Assembly: GCA_963820955.1 (NCBI GenBank)
Contig: CAWGCA010000028.1
Location: 1-49,622, forward strand
Reading direction: 5' to 3'
Source of the DNA: CAWGCA01 sp963820955
Lineage (GTDB): Bacteria > Pseudomonadota > Gammaproteobacteria > Chromatiales > Chromatiaceae
DNA length: 49,622 nucleotides
This document shows, in pieces, positions 18,962 to 32,629 of the stretch. The notes under the pieces are model-generated. The model saw only the letters and a program-made list of their open reading frames with translations, had not been told where the DNA came from and did no database searches. The number at the start of each line of letters is the position of its first letter. Position 1 is the stretch's first letter. Both the position numbers and the translations under genes were made by a program.

Positions 18962-19090
18962 TATTAACCCGGCAACCGAATACAGTTCTTCGTCGTCATT
19001 CTGGCGAAAGTCAGAATCCATAATATAAGCAGTGGATTAATGGATTTCGGCTTTCGCGAGAATGACATTTATTCTTTTGCCGGGTTAATA
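18962..19090. repeat. Nested palindromic MITE-like element
   Basis: The outer arms TATTAACCCGGCAA (18962-18975) and TTGCCGGGTTAATA (19077-19090) are perfect inverted repeats. Inside them a second pair, GTCATTCTGGCGAAAG and CTTTCGCGAGAATGAC, with AATCCA/TGGATT further in, forms a longer imperfect hairpin related to the repeat at 18757. It contains no gene. It is probably a dispersed small mobile or structural repeat. Confidence 0.65.
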
Positions 19091-19277
19091 AAATCGATTA
19101 CCGAAATAGCATGTCGCAAGCACTCTATGCAAGTTACGCTTGCGAGGATACCGGCCTCGGATTGGGTGGGTGATCGACCTAATATTGTCAGGGATCAAAC
19201 CGGACAAACGATTTTTACTGTGCTATCGTGCGGATGCATTAACAGCCTGCCCTGCAGCAACAAGGAGATGTTATTAA

Positions 19278-20961
19278 ATGAGAAATAGCAAGTTTTTTGG
19301 AAGAGTTTTTTTTGCATCCCTGGCCACCTTGATCGTCTGGTGGCAACCTGCCCAAGCCGCAGTTCTACCTGCCCAGGCCGAAGTTCTAGATGTAAATGAG
19401 TATGACGGATATGTCGAGTATCTGGGGCTGACCGGGGGAATGGGACCCGGGGGTAGAAACGCACCCTTCAGGATGCTGGTGCCCGACAACTGGAACGAGC
19501 AACTCATCGTCTATGCGAGGGGGACCGGCTCGGCGACAAAACTAAATGTAGTAGTCGATGAAAATGGCCAGACAACCATTGAACCACAAGTGGACGACTC
19601 AAATGAGCTAGGGCTGCCTTTGCCCATCGTTGGTGTCACTCCGCTCATCAACGTCCCGGGTAAGTTACCGGGGGATAACACCGCCAACGATAATCTGGAG
19701 GCATGCTGGCTTGGGCTGAAAGACTGCTCTATGGATCCGCCAGGACTATTGGAAACACCAGAATCAGGCTATGCGCTGGTCGCCTCTGATTACAAACCGG
19801 ACCTCCGCTTTTTAACGGGAGGAAAGCTGGGCTGGGTGGTCGAGGATGGCATCCAGGATACTCTGGCCGTGACACAGCAGGCAAAGGGTATCCTTGCGAA
19901 CCATTATAAAGAACAGCAGCTCGATCGAACCCTGTTGATCGGTCGTTCCCAAGGCAGCGTCATCGCGTTGAAGATCGAAGACACAATCGCTGGGCTGTAT
20001 GACGGGGTCATTACAGGCTGCACGGTGGGTGCCGGGACACCGAGGGTATGGGATAACGGGGTGGGATTGGCGCTTGCCTTCGATGCCGCCTTTGGCTGGG
20101 AGTGTAACGCAGCAACGGAAGAAGCATGTATGCAAGACGACGGGAATGGGGGCAGGAAGAAGATTGACTGGGGTAGCCCGGAAGGTGGCGATATTCCCGT
20201 GGACATTAGTTTCCAGGAAGATGTGCTCCCTACCCTGATAAATCATTTGTCCAACGGAGACAATTTTGGGCTTTTCGAGTTTATTCGCCTGGTAAACGGT
20301 CTACCGTTCGAGGGTTTTTATCCACCCGCTGATCCATCTAACCCTGTTCCCGGTGGGCTTGAATTCAACTGGTTGTTGGCCGATATGCTGTTTCTGACCG
20401 AAGTGCGTGCGGACCTCGAAGGCCCGTTGAAGGCCAATGGGCGTGTGGCGCAGAACACCGGCCACCGTTACACGCTGTCTTCCGAAGAGATAAAGTATCT
20501 GAAAGGATTGGGCGTAAAGATCGGTCCCCTGCTGTCCGTTATTAACAGTACTCGCTTCAAAGCGGATCCCCAGGCAAGAGAATATGTGAAGGATTATGCT
20601 GATTTCAGCGGTAATCTGAGCAGACCGGTCATCAGCATGCATACTTGGTCGAGATGGGTTGGTGATACCGGAGAACGAAAGCGCCTTTGCCGAAACGGTT
20701 GCGGATGCCGGGAAGTCCGCTAATCTCCTGCAGGTTTATACACCGGGTTACGGTCATTGCTCTTTCACTCCCGAGCAGTGGATCGCGAACGTCGATGCCA
20801 TGACGGCCTGGCTTCTTGACGATGGGGAGCGGCCGGATCCCCTGAATACCGATCTTTTCCCATCTCCAGGGGACAATCCGCCTTGGACTTTTCCATTGTC
20901 CGCTGATGGTTTCGTCAACGACTTTGAACCGGGACCCTGGCCTCAACCATCCATCAAATAA
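19278..20961 (+). pseudogene. Secreted alpha/beta hydrolase, frameshifted
   Basis: ATG with AAGGAG upstream, and a signal peptide ending in QAA. The nucleophile elbow GRSQGS (near residue 220) gives the catalytic Ser. The frame is lost between about 20643 and 20665, just after PVISMHT. Moving one base gives the continuation GRDGLVIPENESAF with a probable catalytic Asp, then GYGHCSF with the catalytic His, to the stop at 20961. The whole product is about 560 residues, a periplasmic or extracellular esterase-like enzyme of unknown substrate. The shift equals one extra base. As written, the ORF ends at 20723 and lacks the His. A short tandem repeat of AQAxVLPAQAEVL follows the signal peptide. 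Confidence 0.75.
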
Positions 20962-20982
20962 TAGGCGATTCTCAAGAGATAG

Positions 20983-21011
20983 GCCCTCGACAGCAAGCTA
21001 CTGTCGAGGGC
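20983..21011 (+). terminator. Hairpin terminator after the hydrolase
   Basis: Perfect 11-base stem GCCCTCGACAG/CTGTCGAGGGC with a seven-base loop, followed only by a weak TTT. It is probably a terminator of the hydrolase transcript. Confidence 0.7.
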
Positions 21012-21524
21012 TTTCCCGGACGCTGGTAATAGGCGGTCGGTTCCAGCCTGAGAGCTCGACAGGCAAACTCTGTCATCTGTGTGCCGAAGTATGAGGATGG
21101 GCAATTCAGGTGATTGGTGTAATGTTGCTGAGCCCGGGCAGGCAGGAGACTTGCATGCTCGAGAGTCCTGCTTTAAAACGTCGAGATCCTCCTCGGCCGC
21201 CTCCGGAAGATTCACCAGTTACGGCTGGAGTCATACCATTGACCAGTAAGTTCGTGTGGAAAATGCACAGTATGGTCGCATTTCCTTAAAGTCCGCACCG
21301 ATCGGCTGCCGCTGAGTAACAAGAATCCTGCGCAGGGTGAAAATCTCAGAAAACCATGGTCACCAGAAAGAATTCCTCTTCGCCCTCTGCGGATACCATA
21401 AAGGTTTCTTTCTTTTCGTCGGTGTAGGGATCAATGGTTTTTTAGTCAGGGAAATGCTGAATTCTTTTTTCTAGATTACAAATAGTTATGCAATCTCTGC
21501 GAGACTTTGGCAGATAGCGTCGGG
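21012..21524. other. Spacer with a possible gene remnant
   Basis: No intact gene. On the minus strand 21346-21441 reads as a stop-free, strongly coding-like 31-residue tail (DPYTDEKKETFMV, then AEGEEEFFLVTMVF, stop) without an upstream start. It may be the end of a deleted gene. I do not recognise the family. Confidence 0.3.
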
Positions 21525-22368
21525 ATGAGTCCTGTATCGATATTTGTTGATAAGCAATCGTGGCTTTTAGCCACTCTTGGTATGTATCTGGCTGCTGTGG
21601 TTGTTTCTGTCCAGGCAGAGACGGTTCGACAGCAATGCGGAAGGGGTAAGGCTGGCAAAGCAGGTCTACGATCGACCCGACGGAAACGACGTCAGTTCGA
21701 TGGTCATCATGCTGTTGGGTGAAAAAGGGAAAAATCTCAGGCAGCGCGTTTTATTCAGCTATGCAAAAGACAAGGGAAGTGCTGAACGCTGGACCCTGAT
21801 GCGATTTATCAAACCTACAGATATCGAAGGAACGGGCTTGTTAACTCTGGATCACCCGGGTGATGAGAGCGACCAATGGCTCTACCTTCCCGCTTTGGAT
21901 CGGGTGAGGCGTATCTCGTCGTCGCGTAAAGGGGGGCGTTTTGTTGGCTCCGATTTTTTCTATGAAGACTTGCGCGACCGGGAAGTGGATATGGACTACC
22001 ACCGGCTTGCAGGAAAGAGCAAGGTGGGGAAGGTTGCCTGTGATCTACTGGAAAGCACACCAAGGGACCCTTCCAATTCGGTCTATTCCAAGCGTGTCAG
22101 CTGTGTTCATCCAAAGACGCTTATTCCTCTGCAGGTTGATTTCTATAGGAAGGGCGGAAATAAGCCGGTAAAACGCCTGAAAGCGAGAAAAATAAAAAAA
22201 ATACAGGGTTATTGGACCGTTCTGGACAGTACTATGTATGACCTCAATAGCGGTCACCAGACGCGCCTGATGACCAAGAAAATTAAATACGATCAAGACC
22301 TGCCGGATCGGCTGTTCACACAGCGATCACTCTCTGACGACAGCGGTGAAAAGCCCTTCAGACCCTGA
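21525..22368 (+). pseudogene. Outer-membrane lipoprotein-sorting (LolA-like) protein, frameshifted
   Basis: The first frame (ATG 21525) encodes a signal peptide ending VSVQAET. The family body (SNAEGVRLAKQVYDRPDG, then GTGLLTLDHP, DQWLYLPALDRVRRISSS and FVGSDFFYEDL) is in the next frame from about 21630 to 22368. The shift, one extra base, is near GACGGTTCGACAG (21618-21632). The QWLYLPAL-x-RV-x-RI and GSDF-x-YEDL segments identify the LolA-like family that is usually encoded with RND/MMPL transporters and outer-membrane barrels. It probably carries a lipid-like substrate across the periplasm. It is the first gene of a three-gene operon; the next gene follows after 28 bases. Confidence 0.75.
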
Positions 22369-22396
22369 AATTTAGACAAAAGGATTATTTGAGCAT

Positions 22397-23875
22397 ATGA
22401 GGTTTCATTATCATGCAATGCGTTGCCCACTAATTTCTTTTCTGGTTACGGCTCTGGTCTTTGGATCGCCTGCCTGGGCTGCCGATATAGATCTATCCAC
22501 AGGTGATGATGAGCTGTTGATTGAAGACGATGCAGGGGTTTTGGGCGGTAGCGATGACGGAGAGCTGGCTATAGAAGACGAGGGTGATGAATTCGACCTT
22601 TCTATAACAGAGGATGGGGTGCTTGGGGCCGAGGGAACCGACACTGGGGCGTCCTCGCCGGGTACGGCTTCCTCAAAGGCGTTTTCGATCAAGGTAGACG
22701 ACATCTGGGCCGAAGCGGGGCATTTCTATGAATCAGATTCGCCCGCGGATAACTCCGGCTATTTCCATACTTTGATATCGGCCCAGTGGGCGCCAGTAGG
22801 GAACTGGGAGGCAAAACTTTCTGGACGTCTCGATTCCTACCACGAAACGGGTGATGGGGACTACGACCGCACCGAGCTGGATTATGGAGAAAGTTACATT
22901 CGTTATCGCGGGGAGGGGTTTCGCGCTACCGTCGGTGCACAGAAAGTGATGTGGGGTAGGATCGATGAGGTGTCGCCCACCGATACCCTGAGCGTTCGGG
23001 ATTTCAGCCGCGGTGTCCTGGATTATCTGCCGGACCGCAGGCGGGATGCCCCGGTGGTGCGTTTTGAGGGCTTTCAGGGGAAGTACAAGCTCGATGCCGT
23101 TTGGTTGCCGCTGTTTCGCAAAGCGAAACTACCGGGGCGGGATAGCGTCTGGTACCCCATTAATCGGAAAAAAGGGGAGATCATCGGATTGGAATCGACG
23201 CCTGCAATGTCCGCTGCGATAAAAAATGCCAACATTGATACTAATGCGCCGGATACTCAGGGAGGGGGTGGGTTTCGATTCAGCGGCACCGAGGGGGTAG
23301 TTGACTATGCCCTGACGGCCCAGCGGGTTAGGCAGTCGACGCCTTATTTTCGGTATGATCCTGGTAGAGGAGAACTGGAAGCAAAATACCCGCTCAGCTG
23401 GGTTTATGGAGGCGATCTAGGGGTCGAAGCCATGGGGGCCACCTGGCGTTTCGAGGCGGCATGGTTCAGCGATACCCCGGTCACTCGGAGCAACGGTGGC
23501 TACACGACTACCGAAAGCATCAATTGGGCGACTGGGGTGGAGTTCTACCCCGGGGACAGCGACGCACGGGTCGTCCTTCAGCTGATCGGTACCAATCTGG
23601 TGGATGCGCCCGACGTGATCAATCGGGAAAGTGTCTACACTTTTAATGGAGAGACTAGTGTCCCTTTTTTGCACCAACGTTGGCGATTTAGGAGCCGATT
23701 TTTCATCGGAGTCGACAAAAGGGACGTATACATCAACCCGGAGATCGCGTTTATCGCCTGGGAGCCCCATGAGATCTATCTGGCTGGTCATTTTTTCGAG
23801 GGTGATGATGGAACCGTGGGGGATTTCTATGAAGACGATTCATTGCTCACTCTGGGTTGGCGGGCCGAGTTTTAA
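22397..23875 (+). CDS. Outer-membrane beta-barrel protein (DUF1302-like)
   Basis: 492 residues. A signal peptide ends SPAWAA, followed by a very acidic Asp/Glu/Gly segment (residues 30-90). The barrel that follows consists of alternating aromatic beta-strands (YGESYIRYRGEGFRATVGAQ, KVMWGRIDEVSPTD) and ends in a C-terminal aromatic residue (WRAEF), the outer-membrane assembly signal. The ATG is preceded by AAAAGGA. A second ATG at 22418 would also leave a signal peptide. It lies between the LolA-like gene and the MMPL transporter, and this trio is a known arrangement thought to move hydrophobic compounds between cytoplasmic and outer membranes. Confidence 0.75.
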   Translation: MRFHYHAMRCPLISFLVTALVFGSPAWAADIDLSTGDDELLIEDDAGVLGGSDDGELAIEDEGDEFDLSITEDGVLGAEGTDTGASSPGTASSKAFSIKVDDIWAEAGHFYESDSPADNSGYFHTLISAQWAPVGNWEAKLSGRLDSYHETGDGDYDRTELDYGESYIRYRGEGFRATVGAQKVMWGRIDEVSPTDTLSVRDFSRGVLDYLPDRRRDAPVVRFEGFQGKYKLDAVWLPLFRKAKLPGRDSVWYPINRKKGEIIGLESTPAMSAAIKNANIDTNAPDTQGGGGFRFSGTEGVVDYALTAQRVRQSTPYFRYDPGRGELEAKYPLSWVYGGDLGVEAMGATWRFEAAWFSDTPVTRSNGGYTTTESINWATGVEFYPGDSDARVVLQLIGTNLVDAPDVINRESVYTFNGETSVPFLHQRWRFRSRFFIGVDKRDVYINPEIAFIAWEPHEIYLAGHFFEGDDGTVGDFYEDDSLLTLGWRAEF

Positions 23876-23900
23876 CTCTATCCCCAGCTGACAATCAGGT

Positions 23901-26555
23901 ATGTCTGACGAACGTATTCGGCGTGTAAGGCTTGATCAGGCCCGCCAGCCCGTCGCTCTTGTACATGACGGGATATTCGTCTACGCCAATCCAGCCTTTC
24001 TGCGACTTCTGGGTTACGAAAGTTTCGACGAACTGGAGGCAATCCCGCTTCTCGATACGGTGGTTGAGAGGCATCATGAACGGTTGCGTGCTCATCTTTC
24101 GTTGGCGGAATCGGTAAGCAAGTCTTCCAGGGTACATCCCCAGGTAAAATTGACCCTGCTCAATCGAAACGGTAGCCAACTCGTGGCTATCATGCGTTCC
24201 CATCGGTCGCAATTTGAAGAAGAAACGACGATTGAGTTTTCGCTCGCTACTCAAGAAGACGCGTCAATCAAAAATGTCATAGTAAGTTTGCCCTGGAAAC
24301 TCTATTTCAGCCTCCTTTTTCTCCTGATTTTTACTGTTCTTCCCAGTATCTTGCTGCTAGAGCTGAATATCAATAATGCGCCGAAAGTGTACCTCCCAGA
24401 AGAAGCGCCGTCTGTGCTGGTTGATGCGCAAATCAGGGAAAATTTTCCCAATGACCAAGTCGTGTTACTGCTGTTCGAAGGTGTGGCACTTTATTCAGAT
24501 GGCTTTTTGGAGGCGTTTCACGCCTTGTCCCTGGCGTTGGAGTCAAACCCGTTGATCGAAGAGGTGATCAGTGTAACTACACAGGATCACATCGGTGGGA
24601 CCGAGGAGGGCTTTTTTGTGACGCCCCTGATCGATATTTCGGCATTGGAGGAGACAACGCCATCAGAGCGCCGAAAGCGGGTGCTCGAGGATCGCTTTGC
24701 CAGACAAACGCTGGTGTCGGAGGATGGATCCGCACTGTCAATGATCGTCATTCCCGCAACGATCGACGATAGCATTAAACGAATGGATCTCGAGCAGATG
24801 ATTCTTGCGGACGTAAGGAACGCAAGGTTGAGTGGGTATCTCAAAGCGATGGCAGGGCAAATAACAGAGGATGTGGCGCAGCTTCGATCCATGCTTTGGG
24901 ACAATATGATCTTTATTCCTGCAACTGTTTTTGTCGGGTTGTTACTGATCTGGTGGCTCTTCCGGCGTTGGATAGCCGTCATCGTGGGAGGTACCGTAAT
25001 CGGGGTGGTTGTGAGTTCGACGGTCGCTTTTTATGTGCTCGTTGATCAGCCTTTCAATATGATATCGAGCATTATCCCGCCGCTATTGTCGGCCCTTACC
25101 GTTGCGGCATTGGTCCATCTGTACAATGCGATCCATCATGCCTCGAAACGCGGATTTGAGGGAAAGGAGCGGGTCGAGCGGGCCCTGCGGGAGGTCAGGC
25201 GACCGGCGCTCTATACTGCGCTGACGACTGCGGCCGGTCTTGCATCTTTGGGGTTGAGCCCTATTCCACCAATCAAAGTGTTCGGGCTGATTTCCTCGGC
25301 TGGGGTAATGCTGATCTTTATTCTGGTTATCGTTCTGGTCCCGACTATTATCGCTCGTTTCGACCATGCATCCTGGCCCAGCCAAAGGGGGGGGATGGCG
25401 GGTATGGATGCGTTGGTGAGGTGGCTGTTTCATCTGGGGATTCGGTATCCGATTCCGGTGGTGGTTGTGACCTTCGTGCTGCTGGGGTCAGCAATGCCGC
25501 AGATTTGGAATCTGGTGGTTGAAACCAACCTCCAGCATTTCTTTCACCCTTCACATGAAGTCAGGAGATCGACCGACTACGTAGAGCAAAAACTGGTAGG
25601 TACAACCTCGCTTGATGTCCTATTTTCCACGCCCCAGCGGGGAGGTCTCAAGACCCCGGAAAATCTGAAACTAATAAGGAATTTTCAGCGGTGGGTCGAG
25701 GGCCTCCCCGAGGTTGATAAGTCGATCTCTCCGGCAGATTTTATCGAAGAAATGAATTGGGGATTTCATGCTGAAAAACCCGAGTTTCGCCGCATCCCGG
25801 AAAACGCCAAACTGATCAGTCAGTATCTATTTGTTTATGATGGTGAAGACTTGTTTGATTTTGTCGATCGGGAGTATCAGGTAGCTCATGTCAGCCTCAA
25901 TCTGAATGTCCATAGCGCCAATGACATCAGCTTGGTTATGGACCGGATCCGCGACTATCTGGGGCGGCAGGTGGGAGCGCAGATGAAGTGGGAGATCGGG
26001 GGCTTTGGAAGGATGTTTGCGGATGACGAGGACCTGTTGGTTGAAGGGCAGGTCTACAGTCTTTTGGGTGCCCTGGCAGTAATTTTCCTTCTGATGCTGA
26101 TTCAGTGGCGTTCATGGAGCAGTGCTGCGCTCTGCATGATCCCAAATCTTTCACCTATTTTGCTTATTTTTATCGTGATGGGGATGACAGGAATCTGGTT
26201 GGACATGGCGACTGCCATGATCGCAAGTGTTGCGGTGGGTATCGCCGTGGACGACACCATTCATGTCTATCATGGTTTTATAAACCGGGTAAAGAAAGGT
26301 ATCCGGCCGGTAACTGCACTCGCGAGGACCTACCGGCAGGCAGGTCGTGCCGTGATGACCACAACCATCATCTTGTCCGCTCAGTTTCTAGTACTGATTA
26401 CCTCACAGTTTGTTCCTACCGCTCATTTTGGATTGCTGACTACGATCGGTTTGGTGGCGGCTTTGATATTTGACTTGGTCCTGCTGCCTGCTCTGTTGAT
26501 TCTCATATACGGATGGCGTGAGCGTCCTCTGAAGCCTGCTAGGCCTAGCACTTGA
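23901..26555 (+). CDS. PAS domain fused to RND/MMPL-family transporter
   Basis: 884 residues. Residues 10-115 form a PAS domain (ALVHDGIFVYANPAFLRLLGY). After a linker, TM1 (about 132-155) is followed by a large periplasmic loop. Then come a block of five membrane helices (residues 335-495), a second TM and loop, and a final block of five (710-870) with VAVGIAVDDTIHVYHGF, which carries the acidic residues of the RND/MMPL proton relay. The size and two-fold symmetry match MMPL/HpnN-type transporters. The N-terminal cytoplasmic PAS is unusual and suggests ligand- or redox-controlled transport. It is the last gene of the operon. Confidence 0.85.
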   Translation: MSDERIRRVRLDQARQPVALVHDGIFVYANPAFLRLLGYESFDELEAIPLLDTVVERHHERLRAHLSLAESVSKSSRVHPQVKLTLLNRNGSQLVAIMRSHRSQFEEETTIEFSLATQEDASIKNVIVSLPWKLYFSLLFLLIFTVLPSILLLELNINNAPKVYLPEEAPSVLVDAQIRENFPNDQVVLLLFEGVALYSDGFLEAFHALSLALESNPLIEEVISVTTQDHIGGTEEGFFVTPLIDISALEETTPSERRKRVLEDRFARQTLVSEDGSALSMIVIPATIDDSIKRMDLEQMILADVRNARLSGYLKAMAGQITEDVAQLRSMLWDNMIFIPATVFVGLLLIWWLFRRWIAVIVGGTVIGVVVSSTVAFYVLVDQPFNMISSIIPPLLSALTVAALVHLYNAIHHASKRGFEGKERVERALREVRRPALYTALTTAAGLASLGLSPIPPIKVFGLISSAGVMLIFILVIVLVPTIIARFDHASWPSQRGGMAGMDALVRWLFHLGIRYPIPVVVVTFVLLGSAMPQIWNLVVETNLQHFFHPSHEVRRSTDYVEQKLVGTTSLDVLFSTPQRGGLKTPENLKLIRNFQRWVEGLPEVDKSISPADFIEEMNWGFHAEKPEFRRIPENAKLISQYLFVYDGEDLFDFVDREYQVAHVSLNLNVHSANDISLVMDRIRDYLGRQVGAQMKWEIGGFGRMFADDEDLLVEGQVYSLLGALAVIFLLMLIQWRSWSSAALCMIPNLSPILLIFIVMGMTGIWLDMATAMIASVAVGIAVDDTIHVYHGFINRVKKGIRPVTALARTYRQAGRAVMTTTIILSAQFLVLITSQFVPTAHFGLLTTIGLVAALIFDLVLLPALLILIYGWRERPLKPARPST

Positions 26556-26679
26556 AATCTGATTTTCTGCATTGTGTTAAATGCGCGGTAAACGCCCTAG
26601 AATCATTGAGTTCCACTGGATGCTAGATATAGAGAGTCAGGTCGTTTGTGAAGCGGGGGTTATCGATCGGTAATTGTGG

Positions 26680-26817
26680 CCAAAAAGAAGACCCCGGCAG
26701 CATCCATGCAGCCGGGGTCTTGGGTTGTCGCCATGTTCTATGGTCAAAAGGTTTTCCATCCCTGGGGGCACGTCCTTGTTTCGAATGGCCTTCCTTAGCG
26801 TCCTTTTGCGGCGACGA
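26680..26817 (-). ncRNA. Candidate CsrB/RsmZ-like sRNA (CsrA sponge)
   Basis: On the minus strand a TATAAT box (26829-26824) precedes a predicted start near 26817. The RNA then has an outer helix GUCGCC (26815-26810)/GGCGAC (26732-26727), an inner helix CAAAAGG (26808-26802)/CCUUUUG (26751-26745), and a strong terminator. Six GGA motifs lie in 100 bases (GGA ending at plus 26801, 26792, 26773, 26759, 26755 and 26703). All have A two bases before, giving ANGGA; one reads CAGGGAUG, matching the CsrA site CARGGAUG, and one (CAUGGAUG) is in the terminator loop. This is the make-up of CsrB, RsmY and RsmZ RNAs, which titrate CsrA. I found no GacA upstream box. Confidence 0.65.
26688..26721 (-). terminator. 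Rho-independent terminator of the sRNA
   Basis: Read on the minus strand: 11-base stem AAGACCCCGGC/GCCGGGGTCTT with a 12-base loop holding AUGGA, then CTTTTTGG. The T-run exists only on the minus strand, which fixes the direction. Confidence 0.85.
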
Positions 26818-26823
26818 ATAAAG

Positions 26824-26850
26824 ATTATACTTCCCAAGTTAAAAAATCAA
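26824..26850 (-). promoter_or_regulatory. Sigma-70 promoter of the sRNA
   Basis: Perfect -10 box TATAAT (26829-26824) with TTGATT (26850-26845) 15 bases upstream as a somewhat short-spaced -35. The predicted start falls at the first base pairs of the RNA's closing helix. Confidence 0.6.
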
Positions 26851-26992
26851 TAGGAGATTAAATCTTTTTAGTAAAAAAATTAGTTCAGGGATCCGGGCGC
26901 GAGTCTTGGCTTATTAGGTCGGACTTTGGCCTGGTGGCAGGGCTAGAATATTGGTCAGGTCACACCGTCGCGGAAGGAGCGGACATTAATGC

Positions 26993-27020
26993 TTGACCTC
27001 TTCCGGGGCGTGCGTAGAAT
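26993..27020 (+). promoter_or_regulatory. rRNA operon P1-type promoter
   Basis: TTGACC, 16 bases, TAGAAT, followed by a GC-rich discriminator (ACGCGGCC) as in stringently controlled rRNA promoters. It is about 280 bases before the mature 16S end. Confidence 0.8.
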
Positions 27021-27148
27021 ACGCGGCCTTGCTGGGGGATTGGTGGTTTGAAGCGGTTTTTTTGGCAAGTGCTGTTGGTGCTTTAGGTATTGACGGTGAG
27101 AGGCGGTGAAGTTACTATTGACTGTCTTGGTCCGGAGTAATTCGGGCA

Positions 27149-27159
27149 GCTCTTTAACA
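27149..27159 (+). promoter_or_regulatory. boxA antitermination site, leader
   Basis: GCTCTTTAACA matches the rrn boxA bound by NusB/S10. It lies between the promoter and 16S, and the same sequence recurs before 23S. Confidence 0.8.
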
Positions 27160-27295
27160 ATCAGGTTAGGTAATTTGTGTGGGTGCTCCGTTGGTGGCCT
27201 GAGAGGCCAAGTATATCGACGAAGCATCTTCGATTTCGATTCCGAAGACGAATGAGTCGAGCAAGGATTGGTCAATTTATTGGCCATGAAACTTT

Positions 27296-28838
<1,543 letters not shown>

Positions 28839-28900
28839 CAAGCAAGCCGATTGGGCGCTTGCGGAGCCCCCACACAAATTACCTAATCAAGCACGGACCC

Positions 28901-28977
<77 letters not shown>

Positions 28978-28982
28978 TATTC

Positions 28983-29058
28983 GGGGCCATAGCTCAGCTG
29001 GGAGAGCGCCTGCCTTGCACGCAGGAGGTCGGGAGTTCGATCCTCCCTGGCTCCACCA
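28983..29058 (+). tRNA. alaT: tRNA-Ala (anticodon UGC)
   Basis: 76 bases, anticodon loop CTTGCAC, T-loop TTCGATC, encoded CCA, acceptor GGGGCCA paired with TGGCTCC (one G-T wobble). It follows tRNA-Ile after five bases in the usual Ile-Ala spacer order. Confidence 0.97.
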
Positions 29059-29103
29059 AACACACGCTGGTGGGAAAAGGGGGAGAGGGTGCGTGGAGAG
29101 TGT

Positions 29104-29133
29104 AAAGTGACTAGCGGCGAGGCTAGTCACTTT
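29104..29133 (+). repeat. Spacer hairpin between tRNA-Ala and 23S
   Basis: Perfect 12-base stem AAAGTGACTAGC/GCTAGTCACTTT with a six-base loop. It is probably a processing element of the pre-rRNA. There is no T-run, so it is not a terminator. Confidence 0.7.
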
Positions 29134-29149
29134 GCATTTGCGAAGTGAG

Positions 29150-29160
29150 GCTCTTTAACA
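29150..29160 (+). promoter_or_regulatory. boxA antitermination site before 23S
   Basis: GCTCTTTAACA, identical to the leader boxA at 27149. Confidence 0.8.
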
Positions 29161-29325
29161 ATTCGGATTAGATTGTAGATAGGCAAAATTCCAGGCCTGT
29201 GAGTGATTGCAGTGCTTGGGAGTATCTATGAGTATCTAAGTTCTGAAAAACTTAGTTACAGGGTATGTTGCATTCAAACTGAAGAGATCAGCACCAAAAA
29301 GATCCCAGAGTGTTTGGGGTTATAT

Positions 29326-32219
<2,894 letters not shown>

Positions 32220-32306
32220 ATAACACCCAAATACTTTGGTTAAGTGCAACAACCCAAGCATAGAAGCCATCTACGATCTAACCGAATTTGCGAGAGCAAG
32301 CCAGTT

Positions 32307-32426
32307 TGCCTGGCGGCCATAGAGCACTGGTACCACCTGATCCCATCCCGAACTCAGAAGTGAAACGGTGCATCGCCGATGATAGTGTGGGGTCTCCCCA
32401 TGCGAAAGTAGGTCACTGCCAGGCTT
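32307..32426 (+). rRNA. rrf: 5S ribosomal RNA
   Basis: 120 bases. TGCCTGGCGGCCATAG pairs with CACTGCCAGGCTT at the end, and the CCGAACTCAGAAGTGAAAC block is typical of gamma-proteobacterial 5S. Confidence 0.96.
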
Positions 32427-32436
32427 TAAAAACAAA

Positions 32437-32467
32437 ATACCCGGTCCTTGTGGCCGGGTATTTTTTT
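32437..32467 (+). terminator. rRNA operon terminator 1
   Basis: Stem ATACCCGG/CCGGGTAT followed by seven T, immediately after 5S. Confidence 0.92.
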
Positions 32468-32485
32468 GTCTGAGTGTAAAGTGGC

Positions 32486-32590
32486 CTACGCGAAAGTAGG
32501 GTGAGCCCGTAATATAAAAGCCAACAGTTTGGCTTTTATAGGGCGAACGCCCGGAGCCTCCGGCGAAGGGCCGGACCACTGCAAGGCTTT
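32486..32590 (+). other. Degenerate second 5S tail interrupted by a hairpin
   Basis: CTACGCGAAAGTAGG (32486-32500) resembles the CATGCGAAAGTAGG of 5S, and CGAAGGGCCGGACCACTGC followed by AAGGCTTTAA (from 32564) resembles its 3' end. Between them lies an 11-base hairpin ATAAAAGCCAA/TTGGCTTTTAT (32514-32539). It looks like a decayed duplicate of the 5S end, and it is followed by a second terminator as the real 5S is. Confidence 0.5.
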
Positions 32591-32596
32591 AATACC

Positions 32597-32629
32597 AAAC
32601 CCCGTGCCTTCTCAGATGCGGGGTTTTTT
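32597..32629 (+). terminator. rRNA operon terminator 2
   Basis: Stem AAACCCCG/CGGGGTTT then a run of T. It is a second strong terminator in tandem. Confidence 0.9.

Noticed and set aside
26637..26837. Minus-strand ORF of 66 codons with a basic start (RRRKRTLRKAIR)
   Set aside because: It coincides with the structured RNA, begins with TTG directly upstream of the TATAAT box and runs through the terminator, so the RNA explanation is better.
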